Of a DNA stretch of 64,000 bases, positions 29,554 to 40,761 are shown in pieces; the stretch's first letter is position 1; each line of letters opens with the position of its first letter. Both the position numbers and the translations under genes were made by a program. Source of the DNA: Oreohelix idahoensis (Eukaryota > Mollusca > Gastropoda > Stylommatophora > Oreohelicidae); the NCBI GenBank assembly GCA_024509875.1, contig JAMPIV010016262.1, forward strand, positions 1 through 64,000, given 5' to 3'. The notes under the pieces were generated by a model that was not told the origin of the DNA, did no database searches, and saw only the letters and a program-made list of their open reading frames with translations.

Positions 29554-30126
29554 TATGTGCATAATTTTTATTCATTTTTTATTTTGATTTTATATTGTTT
29601 CTACACTTCACAAGATATAACAAACAATTATAACATCACATAAGAACTCAACAATAGTTCATAACATTTTGCAGCCAATTTCCTAAAGTTTGATGTATAA
29701 TACATATATCTACCAAATTAATGTGTGTGTCTACTGCCTGTTTTTAAAACATCACTTGTAGAAAAAAAATGTCTGCATCTTGGGTCCTGGGTAAAACCGA
29801 AAAAATACCTGGGTTAGAATGAGTTAAAAAGAAAACTCATAACACATAATTTCATACACATAATTGAATTTTACATCAGGAGAATTTTATACATAAAGAA
29901 ATCACATGTAGCCTACACATAAAGAACAGATTTTCTGGTAGCAAAACTTGGTGCACTGACTATTTTATTTACTTTTATGTCTTCTGCATCCTGTGTAATT
30001 TATTCACAGTTAAAATATTTATCATCCTTTTTTTCAGTGAGTCCTCCTTGGGAGCTCAAGAAACCAAACAATGACTCTCATCTTACACATATAATAAATA
30101 AATAAAAATGCAGAAAAAAAACGACA

Positions 30127-30444
30127 TTAACTCTTAATATATGACCGGCCTATTAGGTAGGCCAACGATCGATCCTCGTTTTACGGCTCTTCTACCTAAT
30201 AGGCCGATCAGTGTCTGTGCCAAATTTTTCTGCACTCATTACTGCATACGTTGCATGCATGTTTAACACCACTTAACAATTAAGGTAAGTGCATGTCATA
30301 GATGTTTCATTTCTCCACATTTTGATATATAACACTTTATGTTATCATTATAAATAAATGCAAAAATCAGTAAAGTCTAAAAATGTACTCTCTGAAATCA
30401 GCTCGTTAAAAACACGGTTTTTGAGCTCGTATACTAAGAATTAA
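30127..30444. mobile_element. Candidate TTAA-flanked MITE
   Basis: TTAA at 30127-30130 and 30441-30444 encloses about 310 bases. The ends CTCTTAATATATG and, on the opposite strand, TTCTTAGTATACG are imperfect inverted repeats. An inner inverted pair, GGCCTATTAGGTAG and CTACCTAATAGGCC, is much better. The pattern resembles the other TTAA elements here, but the terminal match is weak. Confidence 0.4.
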
Positions 30445-30985
30445 AAACATAGCCAGAGAATATATAGAACAGATAACTAAGGGTAGCTTAAAAGTATATA
30501 CTGATGGATCAAAAATAGAAAATGAAGAACTAGTGTAACTGAAAACACATCGATATTCATGGTAGAAATGGTGGCAGTAGCAAAAGCACTAGAAATAATT
30601 ACTGACATAGTACATTATGGGCACAGCGGGCTGATCACCCGCTTGCCAGCCGCTCTGATTACGGAAACAACAATTGATTTTTTGTTGTACCAATAAACGC
30701 CACTAGGTGTAACGGAACAACAATTAATTTCTTGTTGCCCTAAGACGCCACTAGGCGTACTGGCCACGAACTGCTTTGTCGGTCCGTGGCTAAGGACGGA
30801 AGAAGAATAGTACATAATGTGCTAACATGTAAGAAATTTAAACAGCGCAGAAAATCATTCATGGAATACTTGACAACACAAAACTCACCATCACTAGAAA
30901 CTGTACTAAAAATTGACCTACGCAGGGAGCTACACAACATAATAAAATTGTATATTACCAAAACAAGAACCAACATATAACAACC
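30445..30985 (+). pseudogene. Non-LTR retrotransposon RNase H/C-terminal relic
   Basis: Plus-strand translation gives AREYIEQITKGSLKVYTDGS near 30450-30510, with the Y-T-D-G-S motif that opens RNase H domains of I/Jockey-like elements, then VEMVAVAKALEII. A C-terminal block, RRIVHNVLTCKKFKQRRKSF, lies near 30795-30860. It matches the H-x-L-x-x-C-x-x-F-x-x-x-R tail of such elements. A short retroposon (about 30623-30806) and a deletion separate the blocks. Confidence 0.55.
30623..30806 (+). mobile_element. Short GAA-tailed retroposon inside the RNase H relic
   Basis: The segment is flanked by ATAGTACATTATGGGC (30607-30622) and ATAGTACATAATGTGC (30807-30822), a 14/16 match that looks like an ageing target duplication. 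It ends in GGAAGAAGAA. Inside are two ~50-bp units, each carrying a CGCCACTAGG core and an ACAACAATT block. The ACGCCACTAGGCGT core is shared with the non-LTR 3' end at 52600-53100. Confidence 0.55.
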
Positions 30986-31495
30986 AAAACAAATGAGAAT
31001 GACAAGGAAAAACAAAACAAACAAAAGAACACACACAAAAATAAAATTAAAAATATGTTCAAACAATATCAGTACAAGAATTTAAAAAAAAACAAACACA
31101 AAACTATCAATTCAAAAACCAACAAATGCCCAGCAGCAGATACATTTAAAAAGATGTCAATAACGAGAGAGAGAAATATAGTATCATGGAAGAAGATGCA
31201 TTACAAACACCATAGACATTAAACAATGCAACATCAAATAGCAGATAAATGACAGCCTGGAAGAGCAAAAATGTAAGAAAAACAACAATGTAATGCGCTT
31301 TATAGAATGATGAATACTTTATACCCTAATTATAACTCATATAGGGTTGAACCGGGTATCTCTTGCACATGAAAAACACCAGTTTTCAATTGCAGGGTTC
31401 AAAAACCAAATCAAATCAAATTATCCCTATGTTACTAATGTATTCTTCCTGTGTAATGCCTAACTCTATACATTTGTATTTTTTTTTCTGCTTTA
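30986..31495. other. Intron segment, nothing recognised
   Basis: This stretch is A-rich on the plus strand. No exon or named repeat is seen. Confidence 0.35.
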
Positions 31496-31940
31496 CTGAG
31501 ACAATGCTTGACAAGCAATACACATTACACTGAGAAATTTGAAAACAACACAAACTATACCTAGACAACTTGACAAGCAACACAATCTATACTGAGACAA
31601 CTTGACAAGCAACACTGACTATATTGATGACAACTTGACAAGCAACACAAACTATATTGAGACAACTTGACAAGAAACACAAACAATATCAAAAGAACCT
31701 GACAAGCAACACAAACTATACTGAGACAACTTGACAATCCAATCTATACTGAGACAACTTGACAAGCAACACAAACTATACCGATGACAACTTGACAAGC
31801 AACACAAACTATATTGAGACAACTTGACAAGTAACACAAACTATATCGAGATAACTTGACAAGCAACACAAACTATATTGAGACAACTTGACAAGCAACA
31901 AAAACTATACTGAGACAACTTGACAAGCAACACAAACTCA
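31496..31940. repeat. ~32-bp minisatellite next to a splice donor
   Basis: About 14 imperfect copies of a ~32-base unit (GACAACTTGACAAGCAACAC then AAACTATATTGA) fill this interval. The last, truncated unit runs to within about five bases of the 5' splice site of the LDLa exon that ends at 31942. The intron therefore begins inside repeat sequence. Confidence 0.9.
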
Positions 31941-31941
31941 C

Positions 31942-32073
31942 TGCAACCAATCTCATCTGATCGGTCCTGACAATCAATCTCTCCATCACACTGATAGGCA
32001 AAGGGGATACACTGGTCATTTGTCCTGCACATGAACTCATCAGTCTGGCAGGGAGCACCAGGTATGCGAGTTG
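31942..32073 (-). CDS. HSPG2: Perlecan exon: LDLa module
   Basis: This 132-base exon is phase 1-1, with a gattttcag acceptor and a gtgagt donor. A short linker (TRIPGAP) leads into a full LDLa module with six cysteines: CQTDEFMC, then [16 protein letters not shown], then DRSDEIGC. The acidic D-x-x-D-C...S-D-E calcium-binding residues are present. Each LDLa module is a small Ca-dependent fold; the string of them forms perlecan domain II. The frame is intact. It is the last LDLa before the Ig exon at 25745-26032. Confidence 0.93.
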
Positions 32074-32229
32074 CTGAAAATCAAAAAGAGCAGTTAAAAT
32101 TATGCTTGCTATTACAATATTAATGCAAAGTAGCTGAGAATGATGCTATTACACATTAATGTTTAACAACTAATCTTCATCTTCTGGGGACTTCTGCAGT
32201 TCATTATCATCATACTTCTCCTCATATGT

Positions 32230-32570
32230 TTCTTAATTCTTTCTGTTCCAGGAAGTTTGTATAATAAAGAGAATATATCTCATTCCTACATTCATCGCTC
32301 TTCAGCTACCCAAATGAGCATAGGCCTTCAAAAAACTCATGCCAAGTCTTTCTGTCCAGTACCATCAACTAAAGGTCTCCAGTTGTCTTCTCCATGTGTT
32401 CTTCGGTCTCTGTCAAGGAGTGTTTGTTTAGTGCATTTGCTTGAATGAACCTCTACCTCTCTTGCCCTGGGGATTCCAGAACAAGGACTGCCTACTAATA
32501 CTACCAATAGGTTTCCTCAGTGTGTGCCCTATCGATCACCAGCATCTTCTTCCCATCTTCACTGGCACTT
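32230..32570 (-). pseudogene. Non-LTR reverse transcriptase C-terminal relic
   Basis: The minus strand contains [14 protein letters not shown], then, after a short insertion, a RPKNTWRRQLE-like block and an EGLCSFG-like end in shifted frames. It is a decayed 3' fragment of the same tail type as 13020-13240 and 15235-15465. Confidence 0.55.
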
Positions 32571-33710
32571 AAATATCTTAAAGTACATATAAAACAGTTG
32601 CAAAGTGGCTGTAGTGTTTGAGTCTTATATGCTAGAAATAAGTCTGTTTTATACTGTGTAAAGTGCAGACACGAGGAAATCTGTCCATAACCAAATGGGT
32701 GACCAGGTGGTCCTTGGGAGAATAAAATTACTTTATGTGGCTTGTGCAGCTGCCCCCTTGTAGGTAGTTTGCTCCAAATACTTCCTGTGTGTCAAAGGAA
32801 AGGAGGAAATGCTGTTGTTTATATTGGTAGGGTATTTTTCCTTGTGACGTCATTGGGATAATCTCTATGAAGGAAAGCCGGAAGGCAAGGTGAAATACAG
32901 AAATGACAGCATAATTGTCACTAAGAGATGTATAAACAAACAGTGGTGATGGGGCCTGACGTGCAAATCGTAGTTTTGTTAGAGGCCATGGAAACCTGCA
33001 TGAAGAGTAGTTTGAGTTGCTGATTTTCTTCCAGAGCGAGTAGGACGATTTTTGTGATACCGTGTGATAAGGGAAGGATGGAGCTATACCCATCATCAGA
33101 GGCAAAAATAATGCAGAAGTAAAAAGAAAGTCACTGACTGTACAATTAAGTAATCATAGAAGCTGAAAGGCCCTTGTTTATTTAGTGAGTGGGAATAAAA
33201 TATATTATTATCAACCAGCGAGCATAATGGTTGACCATATAAGTAAAGCCTCAATATAAAACTACAGGAACAAGATGTTTAGGCTATTTGCAGATGTCTA
33301 GAATACCCTTGAAAACAGGAACTAATTTGTACATAGGTGAGTAAACTAAACATATCACTTATTTTTCAGAACAATTATGAATTTAAAATATTGACCAAAG
33401 ACTTATAGTGGAAAATCATGATCATCATCAGCAACCTAGATTGACAGCTCGCTAATCATAAGGATTATGGATGGAGTTACCACATATACGAGTCATCATC
33501 AAAATAAAGAACAATTATTTCACATATCCTTCAAATTTCATACAATCATGCAGAGATGTGACCCACATTCCATGATAATTCTACTTTTGTAAAAGAAATA
33601 CCAGAACGTCGTGAATAAAGAAGATCCTACTTTGATTTAAGAAATTTATTGGACCAGTTTATGTCCTTTTTTGAAAACAGTGAATTCATTTGATCAGAGA
33701 ATACTTTATA
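32571..33710. other. Intron segment, nothing recognised
   Basis: About 1.1 kb holds no exon, RNA or named repeat that I can support. A somewhat GC-richer patch at 32690-33110 may be an unnamed repeat. Confidence 0.35.
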
Positions 33711-34120
33711 ATAATAATAATAATAATATAAAAGCCCCTTCAGTCATAACTGACTATGGGAATGCGCCCCTGAGGTGACAACCCTCAGCTGCTTATTTTC
33801 CTGTGTTCCTTTCCTGTTTTCTCCTCTCTTCTGCTTGTTGTGTTAGCTTCTTTTCACTCAAACTGAGGTGGCGCCGCAGATAGCATCACCACTTGGTGCA
33901 ATCGGCAGCTTCATCCTCCCAGGTTGCTGGATTTATGTCCAGTGCCCTCATGTCTCTCTTGCACATATCTTTGAATCTCAGCTGTGGTAGCCCAACTGTT
34001 CTTTTGCCATCAGCCAGTTGTCCATAGAAGATATCTTTCAGCATGCGACCATCTTCCAAGCGGCAGACATGGCCAAGCCATCGTAGTCTGCGCTGTCTAA
34101 GCAGCATATACATGCTTTGA
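33711..34120 (-). mobile_element. 5'-truncated non-LTR retrotransposon (copy 3)
   Basis: This is the same family as 13331-14259. The 3' UTR has CATAGTCAGTTATGACTGAA and an ATT tail (33711-33732), preceded on the minus strand by an RT C-terminus reading MLLRQRRLRWLGHVCRLEDG and FKDMCKRDMRALDINPATW. The frame is open but is only the last ~75 residues of the RT. The target duplication is not obvious. Confidence 0.8.
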
Positions 34121-34294
34121 AATAGAATGAATTTGTACTTGATGAACTACAATTCTATATAGTTTTCCAGTTTATTTCCCCTTAAACACTTAAAACAAAC
34201 AGTTCACTGTCCACATGTGGAAAAACTGATCTGGAGAGGGGAAGAACAGAAATAACCATAAATAAACCATTGTAGCCTGAAAAAAAAGACATTA

Positions 34295-36965
34295 CAGTAG
34301 AACTCCATTTATCCGAACCCCAATTATCCGAACATCCAATTATCCGAACACTTTTTCCAGAAAAAAAAAAATCAGGCGCCACCATTCACGTTAGACTACA
34401 GTTCTGAATCTTTTGATGCGGCAAGCTTCAAATGTGTGCGAACAATTTGTAGACAAAGAGATGGGCTAATGGACGGTCGCTTACGTACAGGAAGTCAGTT
34501 AGATCATAAAGTCAGTTAATATCTGGTTTACCAATCCAGTGTACGTGTGCGTTCTGGGCAGAACACTGGCTAAACAGACAGTTCAACTTAAAATAATTGT
34601 GTCTGCTACTACAGCAGAATAATTTTGGTGTACACGTATTTCTCTGTGCGATCTGGCATTTTCCAGTAGGCCTAAAGCATATAAAAGGAACCGCAATGTT
34701 TTGTCAATTGAAACGAAAACAGAAATTATCAAGAGACTAGGAAAAGGTGAAACTGTGTCTTCATTTGCGAGGATTTTCAATGTTGGGAAAGCTACTGTCT
34801 CTGACATCAAAAGTAACAAGGATAAAATTATGAGTTTTGCATCGAAATTGGATAGTGAAAATGGTCGAAGAAACATAAAACCATGAGAAATGCGAAAGAT
34901 TTGAAATTGGAAGAGGCTTTGTATATATGGTTTGTGCAAAGAAGAAGCAAAGGGGAACCTATCTCTGGCTCTCTATTGTGTGAAAAAGCACTTCAGTTCA
35001 ATAATCAACTTGACGGTCCTCCTGACTTTAAGGCTAGCCAGGGATGGTTAAGAAACTTTAAATCTCGTCATGGCATACGAGAATTGGAGATTCAAGGGGA
35101 ATCTTTATCTTGCGATGCAACTGCCGCTGAAAATTTTAAAGAAACATTCTTGGCTTTTTTTGGAAGAAGAAGGTTATTTACTCGATGATGTGTATAATGC
35201 CGATGAGACTGGCTTATACTGGAAATCATTGCCTCAAAAATCACTTGCATCTCAGCGCGAAGCAGCTGCCCCTGGGTTTAAAAAGTGCAAAGAGAGAGTA
35301 ACAATTTTGGTAGCCGTGAATGCCAGTGGAAGTCATCGTTTACCGGTGCTAAGGATCGGCAAAGCCAAAAAACCACGTTGTTTAAAGAATGTGACATGTC
35401 TCCCATTGTGCTACAAAGCACAGAAGAGTGCTTGGATGAATCGTGAAATATTTCTTGATTGGTATACAAATCTTCTTCTTCTTCCTCGTTTGCCCTGAAA
35501 AGGACGGTGGTTGCGTTGTGTCTGTTTACACCTAAGCTGTGATATCTGCACCTTTCGGTCGACACATCCGACTTCAGCACGGCATTTTTTAGGGACCGGG
35601 TTTGCCTTCCCATTGCGATCCGCACTCGCTCAGCCAGACTGCACTGCTGCAGACTGTTTCCAGGACCACCACGTGGAGGTGGAGTGCGGTCTTGACCAGC
35701 TCTGGTTCGCTGGTCCTGATGCAAGCAGTACAGCTATGGGTCGCTGACTGCATTCACTATTGCTGCATCTTGGGGTCCCGATTGGTATACAAATCAGTTC
35801 ATCCCAAATGTGAAGAGGTTGAAAGAACAAGAAAAGAAAACTGGAAAAGTAATTCTTCTACTGGACAATGCACCATCTCATCCAGAGACGGATACATTGA
35901 ATGCAGTTGATGCAAATTTTAAAGTAATTTTTCTGCCTCCCAATGTAACAGCACTGATTCAACTAATGGATCAGGGTGTTATAGTAAAGCTTAAAAAGAT
36001 GTACAAGAAGGAAGTCATGCATCGTTTATTGTTGGCTGAAGATGAAGAAAGTGTGGTGGCGTTTTCCAAAAAGCTTAATCTCAAAGACTGCTGCTTTATG
36101 TTAGCTGATGCTTTGACCACCCAGTCACAAGATAATCTCAACAAGGCTTGGAATAGATTGCTTGGGAAAAAAGGAGGAAATGAAACTACTGCAGTGGACA
36201 CAAATGATGATTGTATAAATGAAGTTGTGGAACTGTTTCAAGCAATGCCCGGATTTTCGGACTGTGACAAAGATGATGCACACATGTGGCTAGAAGATGA
36301 TAATGATCTGGTTTTCAGTTTTTGAATGACGAAGAAATTTTGTCTTTTGTGCAAGAAGAAAACCAAATACATGTAGTGACCGATGATGAAGACACCTCAG
36401 AAGTACGTGATGTACTTGTAGATTATGAAGATAACCCAAAACGTCGACCAAGTCCTGAAGAAGCCTTTATAGCACTAGAAACAGCGATGGCTTGGTACGA
36501 GCAAGAAGATGACAGCTGTCCTACACAGCTTCTGCTGTTGAAGAGAATGCGGGACTTAGCAGCCAAAAGCAGACTATCCAGTTTGGTGCAAAAGAGGATT
36601 CCTCATTATTTTAAATAGTGGGCTACATCTGTGCAAGTACATGTATACGTAAGTTGTGCCTGGTTTTGAATCATTTGTAATGTTATTTTGAAAACATTTC
36701 TCTTTCTTAAAAAAAAAAATTAATACAAGTAGTACATGCACTGCAGTGTAATGAAAGATTTTAGTGATACAGTGATCTAATACAGTGTGGGTATTATTAT
36801 TACAGTACAAGTAAATGTTTTATAGTGTATTTTCCTTGTGATGGTTAATAATTTTTAGAAATATGTGTACATGTACTCGATACATCATGTAATCCAATTA
36901 TCCGAACATTTGATTATCCGAACGATGCTCAGTCCCATGGGGTTCGGATAAATGGAGTTCTACTG
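34295..36965 (+). pseudogene. Dead second copy of the Tigger/pogo transposon
   Basis: The element has the same TIRs as 27203-29553 and TA on both sides (34293-34294 and 36966-36967). The sequence is closely similar throughout. The transposase is disabled several times: the start ATG has become CTG (near 34652), one G is lost near 34864, one T is gained near 35158, a 308-bp retroposon interrupts it at 35472-35779, and one T is lost near 36308. Catalytic-region text is still recognisable on both sides. The TIRs look intact, so it could in principle be moved by the intact copy's transposase. Confidence 0.93.
35472..35779 (-). mobile_element. 308-bp retroposon inserted in the dead Tigger
   Basis: The 15-bp target duplication GATTGGTATACAAAT lies at 35457-35471 and 35780-35794. 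On the minus strand the insert ends in GAGGAAGAAGAAGAAG, a short-repeat tail typical of LINE or SINE insertions. It is moderately GC-rich, in contrast to its host. I do not recognise a tRNA or 5S head, so it may be a truncated LINE 3' end. It dates after the Tigger insertion. Confidence 0.85.
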
Positions 36966-37195
36966 TATATCCAATTGAAGAAACTAATTAAATTCAAAAA
37001 GGAAGACTGCAGCGCATAAAGAAATGAAAGAAAAAAGACACGAGCGGAAAATTTGATGAATTATTTAAATAACACTTTTAATTGAAAAATATTTCTGACT
37101 TCATTTATTGCTTCACCACTGTACTCTTATGGCCCTAGCATGGTGAACTTACCCTGCTAGAAAGAAGTTTAGAAACCTGCATTGCAAGGTGCTAC

Positions 37196-37312
37196 AATAA
37201 GCCAGACCTTGACACCTGCGACATCTGTTCTTACGATAAGCCAGACCTTGACGCCTGCGACATCTGTTCTTACGATAAGCCAGACCTTGACCCTTGCGAC
37301 ATCTGTTCTTAC
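37196..37312. repeat. 39-bp minisatellite, three copies
   Basis: Three consecutive 39-base units (GATAAGCCAGACCTTGAC then GCCTGCGACATCTGTTCTTAC) differ by only a few bases. The unit is a multiple of three and reads DKPDLDACDICSY in the plus frame, but there is no gene context on that strand. Confidence 0.9.
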
Positions 37313-37412
37313 AACATGCCTGAGGGAACAGTGGTTCTAATCTTTCTTTGTCTTTTTATTCCCCCCCCCCCATTCAAAATAACAAAACAAAGGTTTGACT
37401 GTTGAAGCTTAC

Positions 37413-37532
37413 GGCAGTTAGTCTCATCCGAGTTATCAAGGCAATCATCATCTCCATCACATCTCCAGATCTTCATAGCACAACGTCCATTGTTACAGCG
37501 GAACTCATTAGGCTCACAAGGAAGTGGAATAT
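37413..37532 (-). CDS. HSPG2: Perlecan exon: LDLa module
   Basis: This 120-base exon is phase 1-1, with an attttcag acceptor and a gtaagc donor. It holds a full LDLa module: [13 protein letters not shown], then [10 protein letters not shown], then DNSDETNC. All six cysteines and the acidic calcium ligands are in place. The frame is intact. It lies upstream of the 31942-32073 module in the transcript. Confidence 0.93.
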
Positions 37533-38094
37533 CTGAAAATAGAGTTAGTTCTCAGGATTAAGCTCTATCAAATTTTGCCTTCTCTTGCCTATTCCAGTGC
37601 CTAGCTTCTGTAAATCTCAGGAGTCATCATCATACATGAAATGGATCAAAAACAGCTTTTAATTTATAATGAATGAAGCACTAACAATTCTGGTGCCTAG
37701 GTTACAAAACTGCCGTTTTTCAAAAGTATCAATATCAAATGCACATGTGGACTCTGAGAAACTGGCTTTACCTTTGTGCAGTATATGCAGAAGACATAAA
37801 AAGTAATAAGACACATGAAATAACTAAAGTTATCAGATTTTACAACTGTTAGACAACTAGTTTAAAAATGAAATAAATAGTGACTATGCTTGAAGCTGTA
37901 TTTCGCAAGAAGATGTGAATTCTGAAATACCTAAATCCTCCAAAGTCACTGGGAAATGTCAACTCAGATACTAGGCATGGTCTTTAAAACTAAATGAGAT
38001 GCTATCCAAAAGTCCTCAAAGATTCAGATTGTTCTGGATGACCTTCAGCCAGCAGAACAACAGCTGAAAGTTTAGAAAAAGTGCAACTGGCCAT
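37533..38094. other. Intron segment, nothing recognised
   Basis: This is AT-rich intron between an LDLa exon and a mariner relic. Its right part may be the unrecognised N-terminal portion of that relic. Confidence 0.35.
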
Positions 38095-38500
38095 CCACAA
38101 AGACCAATGGCATACAATCCATGACACCTGCAGCATAACTGGTCTATCAGCACTTCTATGTCAAGGTCCTAAGGTTTCTGAATGAGGACATAAGGTGGAA
38201 ATGTCTGGACAAGTGGCACACACAGAACTGGCATTGTGACGATACACCGGCGCGCACTGTTGTCTGTAAAGCAGTTTTTGGCTAGAGACAATATAGCAAT
38301 GGTTTATCAGCTCCCCCATCTCTCCCAATTTAGCACCCCACCCTGTCAATTTTTTCCTGTTCCATAAAATACAGGCTTGTGAATCCTGAGAGACTCAAGT
38401 GGAATCACAGGAGGTGCCAAAAATCATTTAAAAAAAAACAGGAAAGGCACAGGAATCATAATAACAACTCCTAAGGGGACTTCCTTAAAGGCAACAACAG
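38095..38500 (+). pseudogene. Mariner-family transposase relic
   Basis: Plus-strand translation near 38140-38350 gives VYQHFYVKVLRFLNEDIRWK, then DKWHTQNWHCDDTPARTVV and, in another frame, a DNIAMVYQLPH stretch. This matches the mariner segment around the second catalytic aspartate (usually HDNAPAH) and the YSPDLAP region that follows. Multiple stops and frame changes show it is dead. No terminal repeats were identified. Confidence 0.62.
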
Positions 38501-39656
38501 TGATTAGAGCCTCGAGTAAGCCAAAAATTGTATGGATACAGTCTGAGAAATTGTGGATAGCACCTCATACAATTCAAGTTCTTGGTGATAACATAATAAT
38601 AAAACAAAAAACTGGCTGAGGTTCTAAATAACTACTCATTATTCGATGGATGGTGACAAAAGCAAAACACAAATTGGACGTTGAAGTACAGACATAAGAA
38701 ATTCAATAAAAGCACATAAAAGCAATAATAAATGGTATTCCTAAGTCACATTGCCAAGGTAAAAATAGCCTAAAACACCTAACAGATAAAAGCTGAAAGA
38801 ATGAAATTTGACAGCTGATGAAACTAGACATTTATAGCGGTAGTTAAAAAAAAATAATATGTGTGATGGTAATAAACATAAGTCTTCACACTGTCCAGAC
38901 ATCACCATAAAGGAAGGTAAATGTATATACTATATTTCCTGCCTGAAAAGATACATTTTTTGTCTCCCAGAAATCTATCAAAACAATCACTCTGTGTTTA
39001 TAGGGTGACGATCATGGCTATGATAAACAAGCATGTTGTTTTTCTCTAGGCAACAAACGATATGGTATCACAAACCAATCAAATGTGTAATAAAATGTTT
39101 TTATTTAAAAAAGAATTCAAAGTTTTGTGATATATGAGATAAGATGCTTTTGTTTAAAAAAATGATAAAAGCAATATTATATGGTTTTGGTTTTTTAAGG
39201 ACTATCTTCATTGCACACGGACAACTCCATCAGTACTCCAATCTCCTCCCTTAGATCACACAAGGAGGATCTCAGCACAGTGCACGAACTCTGTAGCACG
39301 TGCGAGAATCCCAATGTGTGTATATAGATAATCACACATTCTATAAATATTTTTGTGTTGTGTAGGTTTCTAATTTTTTAAAATATTGTCAGGGCAGTGG
39401 CCTTATGGCCTACTCTTTACGATTTCCAACTGCTGTGAGATTTTTAATGTGCGCAACTTGCACACAGGACGTCCTATTTTTTGGGTAGATTATTATTTTG
39501 CAAAAGTATTAATTCTCCTCTGAACAACAAAACAATTATTAGTACTTGTGTGTGTAGAGGAAGATGCTAATAACAAGTGACAATAAAGAATTTTTAAAAA
39601 ATTAAACTTACCAAAATGTAATCATTTATCCTTTCTAATTATCCTGTTTTTTTTCT
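38501..39656. other. Intron segment, nothing recognised
   Basis: About 1.15 kb of AT-rich sequence contains no exon or named repeat that I can support. Confidence 0.35.
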
Positions 39657-40325
39657 TTAACACATTAACTACCGCAAGCCGGTGGGACCGGCTTTTGAAA
39701 ATCCTATCATTTGGACCACGAGCCGCTCAGAGCGTCGATCTAATTTTAGTAATAAAACGAATGAAAAAATGTACTGAAACCACTTCTGATCTGGTTCTAA
39801 ATTTTAAGTTGCTACCGGAAAATAAATTACCAAAGCATGGTTGTTTAAGAACACTGGAAAATTGATATTATATTCATGTTTTTTCAGCGTTTTCAGTTAG
39901 TTACCAAATCGTGTGAAACTGTTTACCGTGGCAATTAGTGATAGGACCATAAAAAATGCTTGTACATCTTGTCTAACGGCTGAATAGGCTAGAAACTTGT
40001 TTCAACAATTGACTGATAGATCTAGCGACGAGGACAAGAGTGAAAATGGTGTGCACATTGATTGAAATACGGATTTTAATAGAGATGGGGCGCAAGCAGT
40101 TATAATTGTGAAAATATTGCAAATCCTCGGCTATCGGAGGGCTGTTAAATAGCAACAACCTCCATTAGAGTTACAAATGGTGCTTATTGTAATATGACGT
40201 GTAATTCATAAAAATCTGCAAACAATCACGAAAACTCCACTTACTTTGTGCAAACACCTACAGGATAAAAATGGGAAAAAAAATTTAATTCGGCCAGTAT
40301 GTTTTTCAATTCGGTAGTTAATGTG
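39657..40325. mobile_element. TTAA-associated MITE with perfect inverted ends
   Basis: The left end AACACATTAACTACCG and the right end CGGTAGTTAATGTGTT are perfect 16-bp inverted repeats about 650 bases apart. Two readings are possible. In one, the element is CTACCG...CGGTAG with TTAA target sites (39665-39668 and 40318-40321). In the other, the element starts at CACA after an outer TTAA. Near the left end is a GCCGGTGGGACCGGC palindrome. No coding capacity is seen. Confidence 0.65.
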
Positions 40326-40615
40326 TTCATAACAAGTGATTTACTGTAACAAACTAGTAATGCATTCAATGTTTTGCCAAGAATGGGCAGTTCATTTCTA
40401 TGGAAGAATACAGAAGTACACCTCATTGCTCTCTAAGCATCCCCATTCCAAACCAATTATTTATAATCCAGTTTATACAATGTTTTTTTCTAATAAGTTA
40501 TTGTTTTTGTAATTATCTGATTTTCTACATATATGTCATATATGTTTGTAGTGATGAATGGCCTGGTGTGACAGACTCTTGAAAAATGGTGGGTGAGCAA
40601 CCGTTATTTACTTAC

Positions 40616-40761
40616 TGCAGTTTCTTTCGTCTGAGCCATCTGTGCAGTCTGCGCCTCTCCATCACACAGGTAATCTCGTGGGATGCACTGACCACTGCTG
40701 CATGTGGCCTCATCTCGGCTACATGGACCACCAGTACCTGGAGCCTCAGTTGGTGGTCCAA
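40616..40761 (-). CDS. HSPG2: Perlecan exon: LDLa module with a 2-base frameshift
   Basis: The splice sites are good (cctgacag acceptor, gtaagt donor). A P/G/T linker (PPTEAPGTGG) leads into CSRDEATCSSGQCIPRDYLC, then DGE. Here the frame is lost: two extra bases (GC) lie in GAGGCGCAGAC near 40650. The remaining LDLa residues continue in another frame up to the donor. The exon is 146 bases, whereas the family's phase 1-1 exons are multiples of three, so the insertion is the simplest reading. It may be a sequencing error, an allele or real damage. Confidence 0.82.

Larger units (their letters stand above)
26400..29827. mobile_element. TTAA-flanked (piggyBac-type) element carrying a nested Tigger
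   Basis: TTAA at 26400-26403 and 29824-29827 bounds a segment with inverted ends CTCATTCTGCCC and, on the opposite strand, CTCATTCTAACCC. TTAA duplications with short inverted repeats are the piggyBac hallmark. Near the left end TATGGCGCGCCA occurs twice. After removing the Tigger at 27203-29553, about 1.07 kb remains. It has no transposase I can see, so it is a non-autonomous copy. The family differs from the element at 43697-48262. Confidence 0.65.

Noticed and set aside
31496..31940. Possible CRISPR-like array
   Set aside because: The units are contiguous and degenerate with no unique spacers, in a eukaryotic intron. It is a minisatellite.
31652..32058. Cysteine- and leucine-rich minus-strand frames over the minisatellite
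   Set aside because: These are frame shadows of the 32-bp repeat and of the LDLa exon, not a cysteine-rich peptide gene.
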